Source: Trichobilharzia szidati
Taxonomy: Eukaryota > Platyhelminthes > Trematoda > Strigeidida > Schistosomatidae
Direction: 5' to 3'
Assembly (NCBI GenBank): GCA_944472155.2
Contig: OX235271.1
Span: 124,749,329-124,813,328 of the forward strand
Length of the DNA: 64,000 nucleotides
Of this stretch, positions 35,901 through 47,400 are shown in pieces (position 1 is the first letter of the stretch; the number at the start of each line of letters is the position of its first letter). The notes below the pieces were generated by a model. That model saw nothing but the letters and a program-made list of their open reading frames with translations. It did not search any database and was not told where the DNA came from. The translations under genes were made by a program, and so were the position numbers.

Positions 35901-36345
35901 TATAAGTATCCAACGATATTTTACCTCAAAACTACTTGGCTACGAATGTAAGAAAAGCTACATCTCACGCTGCATGATCCTAAAACTTGACCCACTTTGG
36001 ACAAGACGACTTATTATAAACCCAATATTCTTCTTTAAGATCCTTCACAAAATATCATTCTCAGACAATAAGGACATACAACTCGCAAAAGAAGGCTCTT
36101 ACGATCTGCGTAACCAAACTTGTACAGTGACAATAAAAGCCTTTAAGTCAACACTCCGTGAAAACGTCTTCACAGTCATGTATTCTAAAATATGTAATAG
36201 CCTGCCCCTAGATGTCAGGACTTGCTCTTCAGTTATAAGTTTCAAACGCTTTCTGTACAGACTGTTTCACTCTACTGATTATACAAATAAACTATTTATT
36301 CCTAGAACGAATCAACTATTAGTCCACTACAGTACCTAGACGCAC
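32900..36345 (+). pseudogene. CR1-type non-LTR retrotransposon, ORF2 (EN + RT), decayed
   Basis: Plus-strand frames with several stops and shifts. 33187-33411 is linker-like. 33490-34540 is an APE-type endonuclease: LINARSI, a TESW-type segment, a GCTYRAPGTFSDY strand, and GSDHK near 34120. 34567-35580 is an RT: STVEFNY region, CSKGFGTDGISS, CRPINITPIASRIMERL, YFDISKAFERVDH, SGVVQGSVIGPLLF and FADDLKV near 35505. A stop at 35578 separates the thumb at 35641-36339 (CVRPLLEYCPF, NSLPLDVRTC, FKRFLYRLF). EN plus RT without RNase H or restriction-like nuclease is the CR1/Jockey pattern. Disabled. The 5' end lies near the R2-type 3' UTR, and ORF1 of such an element ends at 25285 on the other side of the R2-type element. 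Confidence 0.8.
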
Positions 36346-36533
36346 TTAAATACCCTTACTTCTCTAAAGACTATAAATAAACTAGTAGCATAAATGCATA
36401 AAAAGACATAGTAGAAACAAATTTTTGTTCATCAAATTACAATGTACAACGAATATAAACATATATTTCCCAATCCACATACTTTTTCTCTGCCCTCTGG
36501 TACATTTCTGCTGTATTTACTTTGTGGTACAAG

Positions 36534-39500
36534 CTGCATTGATCTACATTCCGAGTGAAGCTGAGAAACAATTGAAGTCACTTACTCATATATCATCCCT
36601 CAAGGTTTGGTTAGTAATGGCTCAGCATCCTTGATGAAATCCACTGTCACCATAACAAGACGCTGTACAGCATCTTATACAAGCACTGTCAACGATCTAA
36701 AATGGCTTACATATAGCTTTCTACGTGTTAATCAACTTACTCGTATGGAACAACCATGCAGTGACAAATGGCGGGCTCTGGCTGACTTGGGTGCAATAAA
36801 ACAAATCTGCTTGACAATGACCAATATTAATCTGCATTCAGTTGAATTCACATCTGGTATTACTTGCAATAAAAATGATGTTAAAATCATACAAATAAAT
36901 CACTCATTTTAAATTAATACCCAATTTGAACATAAAACAAGAACAAGATACGATGACGCACACAACAAAGTTATATTGAGGAATTGACTTCAAGCTTTAT
37001 TTTTTTCCAAAATATTTGTAATTTATCCAACACGTACTTGGTTTTTTTGTTAAGGCGAAGGCAATATTTCTATATCTCTTTATGTGCTCCATTGAACGAC
37101 TAGCTATCAGATTGTACTCACTAACTAATGTCAGATAGGACAGCAACCATGTAATTTCACTATATATCAAATTCATGTAATGTAAATAATACTTATCCAT
37201 GCCTGTACGACTGGTGTGTCTGACAAACATAGGAATAAATAAACATAATATTATATTATTAATCCTGATACAGATTTAATTTTGACGGAGGCACACAAAG
37301 TGGGGAAGTCAAGATCGACTCCAAGTTGAAATGGACTACGTTGTCAACGTTTTACTGAAGAACTGGAGTTTCGAGCATGTCGAAGGGGTTACTTACCTGT
37401 GGAGTGGACGTTACGTACGTGGGCGTCCCGAGTGGCGGAGCATGTATAACTACCAGAAATTGTGAATACCGATCACTTACTCCATGGAAGTTGGCTCCAG
37501 TGTACACAGATCATGTTCCTGCATGTTCTATCCAAAAGAGTACCAGCTGAATGGAAATGCCATTCGGTCAGATGCGTAATAATAATTTGCTTTATTCCAG
37601 AAACAGTGCTAGTGGTACAGTGTGGAATTTTCAGCACATATCTACAATATTTGCATTTAATTTTACAGACATTTAAAATAAGTATTAAACAAACAAAAAA
37701 ATAAATCTGAAGACACCAACAGCAAAAAAACAAAACAGGATAAACACAAAATAATTATAAATACAAAAAAGTACAAAAGTCTACCAAAGTCTAATGCAGT
37801 GTTTGTGGTGGTAGTGTGAGTAATCCCGAATAATACAAAATTTTTTAAGGTGGTGACTATGGCGTTCACAACCAATGATTGTCAGTTAATATTGCCGAAA
37901 AGTACAGAAAAATAGGAAAAAACAGCCACAAAACTGATATTACATGATGGTTGATGACAGGACAATTTTGTAATACTCATAGTGCTAATAGAGTCAGAAC
38001 CAGTGGATACACAATAGAAGGAATATAGTAAAGTACAAAAAAGGAAGCCAATGTTAATATTTTAGGTAGCTAAGTATGTTTCAGAAGGAGTTCACTAAAG
38101 AATACAAAATAAGAGAGAAATAAAAGAGCCTAAAATTATGTCGTTAATAACAGAGCAAGTCATACGTTTCACGCTTAACATTGTCTCTGTCGCTTAGAAC
38201 ACGGGCCAAGTATGGTATCGTTGAGTTCCTGGACTTGGTTGTACGAGCATAGATTATTTTATACCGATTTCTGGTTTTACTTGATGAAATACAAGGCGAG
38301 AGTTGGGAATAGAGGGGGTACACATCGTAAATACAAGTTATGGTGATGAAAAAGGGATGGGCAATCGCTAAATAAAACGGACTCGCTGTTAGGGAAAGGT
38401 ATTTGTTTTCATGTTCTTAATTTTCGAAAATGAATTTCGTTTACGGAAGATGTTGCTCATTATGCAACAAACTTTGCAAGCAAATGTAATTTCTTATCCA
38501 GTAACTGTTAAAGTATTTGTTCTGCTTAGACCGAAGAGGAATTGAAACATCAGTCTGATCGTCTAAAGTAAGGGATATATTTCTAAATAAGGGACGTTGA
38601 GTGGTGATGACTGCTCAACTAGCTAGGGATCTTGCAAAATTGCGACACGACAGCGTTTCGAGTGGGGTAAATGCTTTATCATGTGCCGTCAGCGTAGCAG
38701 GTCAACTTAAATAGTGAAGGTCAGTACCTAGTGTCGAGTGAAAAATGCTGTAAACTGATAATTTTGGGGAATCATTTACCGCTACACAATCCCCGCTCAC
38801 TCTTAGTGCTCATCTTGCACTAGTGAATGGTAATTCGGTGGCCAAGACATTGATACCATATAATGTTTCACTCACTGAAAGTTGACCTTATCGTAGTGGC
38901 GTAGAGGAGGAGAGTCATCATGGGTAGGCAACACAACAATATCTACTTATAGTTCTGTTTGTACATTCTGCATGGGTGGGACGTGACTTGTGACAAACCA
39001 ATGTACCCTGGTTGGTTTAACTTCCAAATTAAGATATCACTCTGTTTTATTGGTTTCGTACAAACCGTTAGACTTGATGGCATTTAGTAAATCTCCACTG
39101 AAAGCTCCTTTGTTCGATGTTCCTCACTGTTCCTGAGTGATGCGCATTTAGGTCCTCAACCATATTGACCAAACGTCGCGATTATACTGACATGTGGTTG
39201 CTTGTGTTCCAACTCACTTTGCCGGGTTCCATATACTCCTCCAGCAAGAATTTCAGTGTCGTTTACGGTCATGAAACATCAGAATAATCCCATGATTTGA
39301 CTCAGGGTATCTACAGTCTCAAAACTGGGGAGGAGATCAATGCCCGTGTATATTGCAGCTTCTGCATAGACCCTCCGTTCCTCGTCCCCTGTGTTCAGTG
39401 TCATCTTACTGATTGAAATTTCATTGTTTCAGATTCTGCGTGACTATCGCGTTTCTATCAGAATGAAGGATGGCGGTGTGAATTGCGAGAACGCCAAACT

Positions 39501-40246
39501 GAACTCAATTATCTTGCTTCTAAGACCCCTGACACTCCTGAAAAGGTATTCTGCAATTTTAATCAGCGCATAGTTCTTCAGTTCATTGATCTTGTTTTAA
39601 AGAGTATTTAGCGCGAGACAGTAGTCTGCAATTCTTCAGACATCTGTTCGTCAATACGATCAAATTCCTACTGCCTCATAGCTGCAGATGCTTAAATTTG
39701 TAGCCTTGATTCCCTCGGCTTTTGCCTGAGAGCCCTGGGAATGACCTAGAAGCATCGAATGTTGCTACTGATGTTGCAACTGGCCGTATGCTATGCTTTG
39801 ACAATGCTGTCAAAGATGTGTGACCATTCGAAGTCTACTGCTATGATTTCTGATTCATTAGGCGTGGGCAGATTCAGTAGGCGAGGTAGCTGCTTCCTAC
39901 AGCTGCTGTAACTCATCTCAGTACTGTTGATAGCTACTTTCACTGCTAAATATGATGTCGCTGACTGTCATTCCTACTTGTCAGCTCCATCATACTGTTA
40001 GTGGTCACGCTTGTGAGTTCGACCCCATCCTTTGCTTGGCGAGGTGATTGTCTCACGGTTTATATGTTGCAGGTCCAGAAGTCGACTCAGCTCCCTATTA
40101 GCGGAGATTATGCAAAAGAAATTTTAAGTTTGTATAACCATGAGAATGCAGCTGCAATGCAACCATTCCTTAAGCAATTTTCACAAGGCAGCTGCATCTC
40201 CGGTGCCGACTATAAGCTTGAGGATGTTGAAAATGCATTCCTGTAG
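36534..40246 (+). CDS. unidentified plus-strand gene with small exons, 3' part
   Basis: Exons with AG/GT borders: 36534-36604 (ALIYIPSEAEKQLKSLTH...), 38530-38567 (TEEELKHQSDRLK), 39462-39545 (NEGWRCELRERQTELNYLAS...), 40073-40246 (VQKSTQLPIS...DVENAFL, stop TAG at 40244). The joins 36604/38530 and 39545/40073 are in phase. The join 38567/39462 is not, so at least one exon is missing or one border is wrong. A possible upstream exon is at 19456. The predicted protein is charged and probably helical or coiled-coil; I do not recognise a family. It ends 750 bp before the TMEM216-like gene, same strand. Transposon relics fill its introns. Confidence 0.45.
36605..36998. other. intron of the unidentified gene
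   Basis: The plus ORF at 36607-36912 (101 aa) runs straight through the predicted donor at 36605. It has no recognised domain and may be chance or an alternative exon. Confidence 0.3.
36999..37240 (-). repeat. dispersed repeat, inverted partner of 23294-23480
   Basis: Reverse complement of the 23.3-kb copy over most of its length, including 'gtcagacacaccagtcgtac'. A minus-strand ORF at 36997-37230 covers it but the product is not recognised. Confidence 0.65.
37572..38340 (-). mobile_element. CR1/Jockey-type element, 3' end fragment (same family as 55.3-58.3 kb)
   Basis: On the minus strand this encodes YKIIYARTTKSRNSTIPYL and ARVLSDRDNVKRET, matching KLYARTSKYKNSTIPYLARV at the C-terminus of the 55.6-kb copy. 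A long 3' UTR follows, ending in 'ggaataaagcaaattattat'-type sequence at 37572, also shared with 55260. 5'-truncated, inside the intron of the unidentified gene. Confidence 0.75.
38590..38720 (+). repeat. dispersed repeat, copy b
   Basis: 'gatgactgctcaactagcta', then 'gggatcttgc' and 'cgacacgacagcg', homologous to the minus strand of 59700-59850 and to 19520-19600. Confidence 0.5.
38720..39461. other. unassigned intronic stretch
   Basis: A GC-moderate region with no readable ORF. It may be old LTR-element sequence. A missing exon of the unidentified gene may be here. Confidence 0.35.
39546..40072. other. intron of the unidentified gene, nothing seen
   Basis: Between exons 39462-39545 and 40073-40246. 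No repeat or ORF of note. Confidence 0.4.
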
Positions 40247-40986
40247 CTTTTTATTCTTATTCTTACTGCTTCTTTCACCCGCAACTTTATTACGGCAATT
40301 GAAATGAAATACAGTCTCTGCCTCGATACGGTGTGGAATGCTTCTGATTTTCACGTAGCGCTCTCAAAGATAAAGCGTTGGTTAGTCGTAATGAGGTATA
40401 TTTCTTGGGAAAATGCCCTAAGCCTTTTATGCAGTATTAAATATATTAGTTGGATCAGTTAGCACCTTTTGAGATTTTAGGACATTCCATTAACCGGGAC
40501 TTGGTCTTCCAGGTTTCCTAGTCGTTTCTCAAGCTGGCCCTGGTTACCAATGCCTCTCATAGCTCTGAAAATCTTTACGCGTTTTGAGTATGGGCCTACT
40601 TTTTCACTCATCCACTTAGCCAGAGAGCGGGCTTTCTGTGACCATGGCGTACTGTGTTGCCATTTAAGCCAGAATAACTGTTACCAGTTTCTGAATAACT
40701 GTAGCCAGTTTGCCAGTGTTTGTCCTCGTCATAGTTAATTTTTAATTGTCAGATATTACTCCAAAAGAGTAATGTGTGGTAGTCGAACGTAATATAACAA
40801 TATATGCTTTAGTGTTGTTCTGCATTTCGAAGATCAAACAGATTTCATGATTCCTGTAAACGTGATGAAATGAAGCAGAAAGTCTTGTAAAGATGACGCC
40901 CCGATGTTAAAACTTCTATTTCATGAAAGTATAACACTGAAAAAGTTGTCGCTTCGGTATAACAATATTTAGGAAGAATTTGTTTA
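40247..40986. other. intergenic sequence before the TMEM216-like gene
   Basis: 740 bp between the stop of the unidentified gene and the TMEM216-like gene. It contains a short plus ORF (40550-40738) of no recognised family. No clear poly(A) signal was picked out. Confidence 0.4.
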
Positions 40987-40996
40987 AATTATTCAG
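40982..40996 (+). promoter_or_regulatory. splice-acceptor-like site 2 nt before the TMEM216-like ATG
   Basis: 'gtttaaattattcag' followed by 'aa' and the ATG at 40999. With no obvious upstream exon this could be a spliced-leader trans-splice acceptor, a process known in schistosomes. A conventional 5' UTR intron is the alternative. Confidence 0.45.
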
Positions 40997-40998
40997 AA

Positions 40999-41415
40999 AT
41001 GAGACTTGCTTGTTGTGTAAACAATTTGCTTAGTCGGAGTGGGAGGGTTTTGTCATATTCTTTCTTCGTGTTTGAAGTTCTTTTGTATATTTACAAGTAT
41101 TATAACTTCGATTTTGGATCAGGTGCCTTCGTAGAAGAGCTACTCATTCTATTAGGCTGGTTAGTTTCAGACTTTGGAAAGTACTTTTTCTGCCGTTCAT
41201 TTTCTGATTCCGCTTGTTTCTCTAAGTTAGCCTGCATTTCTGGCCTACTCTTTTACGTACCATCAGTCTTAGGACTAATTTTCTTCCTTTTTTGGCAGTC
41301 TTTCATACTTCGCCTTGAAATAATTGCTTGCATTGTTATCTTGTGCTTCAACTGTTTTAATTTGATGACATTCCTTCTACTTATTGCTAGCAAACATAAA
41401 TCTAAACTGTTGTAA
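40999..41415 (+). CDS. TMEM216/TMEM17-family four-pass membrane protein
   Basis: A complete 138-residue single-exon ORF. It has four hydrophobic segments at about residues 17-34, 43-64, 78-100 and 103-131. The pattern matches TMEM216: a first helix with VLSYSFFVFEVLLYIYKY, an acidic loop, a second helix ending GKYFF, and the family-typical QSFILRLEIIACIVILCFN opening the fourth helix (human TMEM216 has QTYVLRLEVI there). Length fits the family (about 140-150 residues). Known members sit at the ciliary transition zone as part of the MKS/tectonic complex. TMEM80 or TMEM17 are close alternatives. The ATG is the first after the acceptor-like site at 40996. The stop lies 38 nt before the PSMG2 start. 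Confidence 0.75.
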   Translation: MRLACCVNNLLSRSGRVLSYSFFVFEVLLYIYKYYNFDFGSGAFVEELLILLGWLVSDFGKYFFCRSFSDSACFSKLACISGLLFYVPSVLGLIFFLFWQSFILRLEIIACIVILCFNCFNLMTFLLLIASKHKSKLL

Positions 41416-41453
41416 CCTTTTGAATACTTTTCAGAGTTATTCATCTTCCAACT
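41416..41453 (+). promoter_or_regulatory. 38-nt intercistronic spacer with acceptor-like site
   Basis: 'ttttgaatacttttcag' ends at 41434, 19 nt before the PSMG2 ATG at 41454. There is no AATAAA in the spacer. Spacing this short on one strand is typical of flatworm polycistronic units resolved by spliced-leader trans-splicing. Cis-splicing from an upstream exon is the alternative. Confidence 0.5.
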
Positions 41454-44400
41454 ATGTCCTCACTGTATAGGTTTTCACAACCCATTGTTGACTGTGATCA
41501 GTTTTCTTCATATACTTTAGTTTTGGCGTGTGTCGGTGTAGGTAATGTAGCTCAACTGTCATGTGATCTGTTAATTCACAACCTAAAGTGTGATTTTGTC
41601 AGTAGTCTGAACTTTAAGTACTGTCCATCTGTCATCGGTCTGGATTCCAATGGACACATGCATTCAGAATCCAATTTAATGACGTCTTCAGAGGTATGGA
41701 ATTTTAACTAGATTATATATGTGTCTGTGTTTATATAACATTTATAGTCTCAGAAATCTCAAAACTCATTTGCAGGAAATATTTTTTATATTATTATGTT
41801 TGCACTGTGTATGAATAATGCTGTATAAAGTGACGATAATTCCCCTTTCATCGTAGTAACTATACGGAGATGCTAAAGAATTACAGTAAACGAACTTTCA
41901 GTTTTTGCTGTACTGTAGCAGCCGGCTAAGCAACTGCTTTCGGACCTGTACTATAAACTGTGGTCGACATACGTATTTAATGACAGGTTTTCTGATATAC
42001 CAACTAAACAGACCTCATGTTGTACATGTAAGACGTGTATGAGCGAAATATCTACTCATTTCACCTATGTGGGAGGAAACGCTAATCAATAGCAACACTA
42101 GGTGTATTGTTGTGTAAGGAACGTAGTTCAGTCGATGGAAATGTGAATTTTTATCTCTTGATAGGCATGGAATAATGTTTAGTCAAATCAAAACCACATC
42201 AATGCGTTAAGATTTTGATTGTAGCCTTGATATGCTCAAGGAGCTGTGGGTTGTAAAGTCATAGTCATCAGGATACTAAGAATAAATTTTGGTGACTTAA
42301 ATTAAGTCTTCACTGGTATTCATTAATGTGCTGTCTTCCAAAGAAGTATACTTGTCCGAATTTTTGTTAATAAACCACCCAGCCATCGTGACCAGGGGAA
42401 TAAGGCAACACGTTTCTAGTTTTCACTACGATACATTGAAGTGGGAAGTGGTATTCAGTCTAGTTACCTCTTATTCAGATATAAAGCAAAGTCTTGTTCG
42501 TTCATTTTTTAATCACTTCTTTCAGCTTCAAGGTAAAGTTGAAAATTGGCTTTTCAGTATCTGATAGCTTCGAATTTTTCGTCTTAACTATTTTTTCTCT
42601 GCCTATATATTTTTTTTGAAGATCTACGCTAATCCTAAACTCAGACTGGCCGTTTTACAAGTTCGAGCTCCTCCATTCTCTGGTTGTAAGTGGAAGTATG
42701 TCAAAGAACTAATTCTTTTTCTGAAAACTGTCAAGTTCAAGACTGTCGTCTTGTTGTCCAGTAGTTTTGCTACTGTACTTAAGGTAAGCCCATTATGTTG
42801 TGTTTATGGAGATGAACTACATAGAGTTGTTAAATATCCCTACTTTCTATTGGACCCATTCTGTATTATGATGATTATAAACATAGAATAACTTTTCCGA
42901 TAAAATTATGGCGTGCCAGTTTTTTCATGACAAAGTTTTAACAGCTGAAAAAAGTGTATCTCTTCAGCTTAAATTTTGCCAGGAGACTTGATGGTGTGAC
43001 AATGACTGAGTTTTTTCCTAGAATGTTTGTAAGCCATAGGCCTGAGCTAACTTCAAACCATTCACGTAAATGAAAACGTCCAAACTGCCTTACAGTCAAC
43101 ACTCAAACTGCATATGTTAAAATGACACTTGTGTTGTATCTCACAGTCATCCAATGCACATAATAAATAACTCATGTAACAGTGTGGAGGGATCAACTGT
43201 TTTGTCCGAGATGTCACAGTTCCCTCTCATTCATAATGATTTCGTTTGATGAAGTGTATTTCTTTCTAGAATACTGTGTATTCATAGTCTATATGCCTCA
43301 CATCAGTTGTCAAGGGACGCTATTTTATTTCTTTAACTCACGGAATATCCACATTGGGTTATAGGAGTTAATAAAAAGACAATTGCAGCGAAGAAAATTT
43401 TCTTTTCGACGAAGTCATCATCTAGGCTGTACATTCGTGTATTTATATCAAATGGATAGGAAAGTTCCAGAATAATTTCTGGTTAGGGGTCAAATTAATA
43501 AAAAATTACAATTAGGAATTAAAATGACATAACAAACAGGGGGATGGGTAAAACTCAAACAAAGTAGCATAATAACTAAGAAGATTGACATTGTGCAATT
43601 TGGGGTTAGAAATGTAGAAATAACAAAATATACAGGATGTTTGGATAAAAAACTAATATGATGAATAATTGTTTATGCAATCAGGGATTAAATATGTAGA
43701 AATAGTAAAATGACAAAATAAACAGGAAGAGTGGGTATGAAAATATGGTAGTGTAAACAGGGTTTAAGAAAACTTAAAATAACATGAATAAACAGGAAGT
43801 TTAGATAAGAAAGGCGATGAGATTGTCATTACTAAAAAATTTTACCTGTTTATGATGGCCATGGTAGGGAGAGGGGTTGGACGTAATTCTTTTGGATACA
43901 AAGTGTGGGTTTGAGCTTTTGGATAGCTAGCGCCTCAGCTATGCCCAGATGTCTTGATTTGATTCCCTTTGATAGGTTTGATTGAATTTTGTATATTACT
44001 TTGAAGGATTTTTCGAAAGGCGCTGAATGTCCTGAGTTGACCAGATGTTCTGTCACTGAACTGTATACACGTTTTCGGTCTCCTTTTACTAGCCAGGCTG
44101 GGTAGTGTTCGCGAGCGCGTTTTTCAAGTCGGCGCATGGTACGGCCGATGTACTCAGCTCCACAAGAGCAAGTAAACTGGTATATGCACGTTGAGGTGGC
44201 CCAATGCGACGGCTTGTCTTTCACGTTCTGGCTGAACAGTTTCTTGCAAGAAAACGTCAGTCGTAGGCTCGCGGCGAAGTATGTTTTCCTTAGAGATTTG
44301 CAGAGACGTTTGCGAAGGATTTCTGCTTCAATATCACCTTTGAATTCTAGATTAAGCAGAAGTGTTTTCTTTGGAACGGATTGGACTTGTTCTGAAGTCT

Positions 44401-47400
44401 TAGATTTGAGATTTCTGTCTATGAACCTGGGCGGGAAACCGTTTTCCATCAAGGTTTTCCGGAGATTACGCAGTTCTTCTTCAATCACTTCCTCGCTGCA
44501 TATCTTCCGAATCCTCGAGGAAAGAGCGTATATCAGGTTCCTCTTTCTGCTTAGGGGCACGAAGCTTTGGAAGTTGATGAATTGTCCATTCCAAGTAGGC
44601 TTTTTGTATATGGATCTTTTCAGAGAGTTGTTGGCGTTTCTTGTCAGCTGGACGTCGAGGAAGTGGAACATTCCGTTGGATTCAGTCTCAAGTGTGAAGT
44701 CGATGTTTGGGTGGGCGTTATTGAAGATTTGAAGTAGGTTTTTTAAATCACAATTCTCATCACAAATAATGAAAGTATCATCGATGTATCTCTTGTAGAG
44801 ATGGAGGTCGTTGATAGTTGATGATAAGGGGTTGTTTTCTAAGCTAGCCAAAAAGCAGTCGGCTAATAGGGGTCCTAAGGGAGAACCCATTGCTACCCCA
44901 TCTACTTGCCTGTATATTTCCTTGTTGAAACTAAAGTATACGTTGAAGGTGCATCGTAGTAACAGTTCTTTCAGGTAATGGATCGGTATACCAACATCGA
45001 TGCTATTGGATTGAATGTAGTCACAAAGGAAACAAACGGTTTCTGTCAATGGAACGTTGGTGAAGAGAGAGACAACATCCAGGGAGACCATTTTCTTTTC
45101 TGCCACATTGACATTCTTAATTGAATCAACAAAGTCGAATGTGTCACGGAGGCTGTGTCTTGAAAGCTTCTCTTTCACCGGCCCGAGAATCTCCACCAGC
45201 CATTTCGCGATTGTATGATATGGGGAGTCGATCATATCTAGCATTGGGCGGAGTGGGAGGTCTTGTTTGTGCACTTTAGGTAAGCCGTACATGCGCGGTG
45301 TTGTAGAACCAGATGGGCACAATTGTTCGTATAGTTTCGAACTGATAACTGATTCGTCTTTCATTTTTTTCAATATCTTTGTTAGCCGTAGCTCCGTCTG
45401 TTCGGTGGGATCTTTCTGTGGAGACTGTTTCTGAAACTTTTCCCTCATCAGATAGTATCACCAAGAGTTTGCTTAAGTAGTCTGATTTGTTCATCAAGAC
45501 GATTCCGGAGCCTTTATCTGGTCGTGTGATGATCAAGTTTTCATTGTCCTTCAATTCTTTCAGTTGCTTTCGATGTTCTTTGGTTCTATGATAGACTCCC
45601 CATATCATACAATCGCGAAATGGCTGGTGGAGATTCTCGGGCCGGTGAAAGAGAAGCTTTCAAGACACAGCCTCCGTGACACATTCGACTTTGTTGATTC
45701 AATTAAGAATGTCAATGTGGCAGAAAAGAAAATGGTCTCCCTGGATGTTGTCTCTCTCTTCACCAACGTTCTATTGACAGAAACCGTTTGTTTCCTTTGT
45801 GACTACATTCAATCCAATAGCATCGATGTTGGTATACCGATCCATTACCTGAAAGAACTGTTACTACGATGCACCTTCAACGTATACTTTAGTTTCAACA
45901 AGGAAATATACAGGCAAGTAGATGGGGTAGCAATGGGTTCTCCCTTAGGACCCCTATTAGCCGACTGCTTTTTGGCTAGCTTAGAAAACAACCCCTTATC
46001 ATCAACTATCAACGACCTCCATCTCTACAAGAGATACATCGATGATACTTTCATTATTTGTGATGAGAATTGTGATTTAAAAAACCTACTTCAAATCTTC
46101 AATAACGCCCACCCAAACATCGACTTCACACTTGAGACTGAATCCAACGGAATGTTCCACTTCCTCGACGTCCAGCTGACAAGAAACGCCAACAACTCTC
46201 TGAAAAGATCCATATACAAAAAGCCTACTTGGAATGGACAATTCATCAACTTCCAAAGCTTCGTGCCCCTAAGCAGAAAGAGGAACCTGATATACGCTCT
46301 TTCCTCGAGGATTCGGAAGATATGCAGCGAGGAAGTGATTGAAGAAGAACTGCGTAATCTCCGGAAAACCTTGATGGAAAACGGTTTCCCGCCCAGGTTC
46401 ATAGACAGAAATCTCAAATCTAAGACTTCAGAACAAGTCCAATCCGTTCCAAAGAAAACACTTCTGCTTAATCTAGAATTCAAAGGTGATATTGAAGCAG
46501 AAATCCTTCGCAAACGTCTCTGCAAATCTCTAAGGAAAACATACTTCGCCGCGAGCCTACGACTGACGTTTTCTTGCAAGAAACTGTTCAGCCAGAACGT
46601 GAAAGACAAGCCGTCGCATTGGGCCACCTCAACGTGCATATACCAGTTTACTTGCTCTTGTGGAGCTGAGTACATCGGCCGTACCATGCGCCGACTTGAA
46701 AAACGCGCTCGCGAACACTACCCAGCCTGGCTAGTAAAAGGAGACCGAAAACGTGTATACAGTTCAGTGACAGAACATCTGGTCAACTCAGGACATTCAG
46801 CGCCTTTCGAAAAATCCTTCAAAGTAATATACAAAATTCAATCAAACCTATCAAAGGGAATCAAATCAAGACATCTGGGCATAGCTGAGGCGCTAGCTAT
46901 CCAAAAGCTCAAACCCACACTTTGTATCCAAAAGAATTACGTCCAACCCCTCTCCCTACCATGGCCATCATAAACAGGTAAAATTTTTTAGTAATGACAA
47001 TCTCATCGCCTTTCTTATCTAAACTTCCTGTTTATTCATGTTATTTTAAGTTTTCTTAAACCCTGTTTACACTACCATATTTTCATACCCACTCTTCCTG
47101 TTTATTTTGTCATTTTACTATTTCTACATATTTAATCCCTGATTGCATAAACAATTATTCATCATATTAGTTTTTTATCCAAACATCCTGTATATTTTGT
47201 TATTTCTACATTTCTAACCCCCAATTGCACAATGTCAATCTTCTTAGTTATTATGCTACTTTGTTTGAGTTTTACCCATCCCCCTGTTTGTTATGTCATT
47301 TTAATTCCTAATTGTAATTTTTTATTAATTTGACCCCTAACCAGAAATTATTCTGGAACTTTCCTATCCATTTGATATAAATACACGAATGTACAGCCTA

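Larger units (their letters stand above)
43361..45594 (-). mobile_element. Penelope-like element, minus copy (longer arm of inverted pair)
   Basis: Minus-strand element, 5'-truncated at about 45594. It contains the N-terminal RT region in one frame (ITRPDKGSGIVLMNKSDYL near 45510), a frameshift near 45445, then the main ORF, a 3' UTR and the terminal block at 43381-43445. Bases 43361-45235 form one arm (1875 nt) of the inverted repeat; 45236-45587 are unique to this copy. Confidence 0.88.

Noticed and set aside
44136..44732. 198-codon ORF antisense to the minus Penelope-like gene (and its mirror at 46091-46687)
   Set aside because: Exact antisense shadow of the RT/GIY-YIG coding sequence, present twice only because the element is duplicated. 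No domain of its own.
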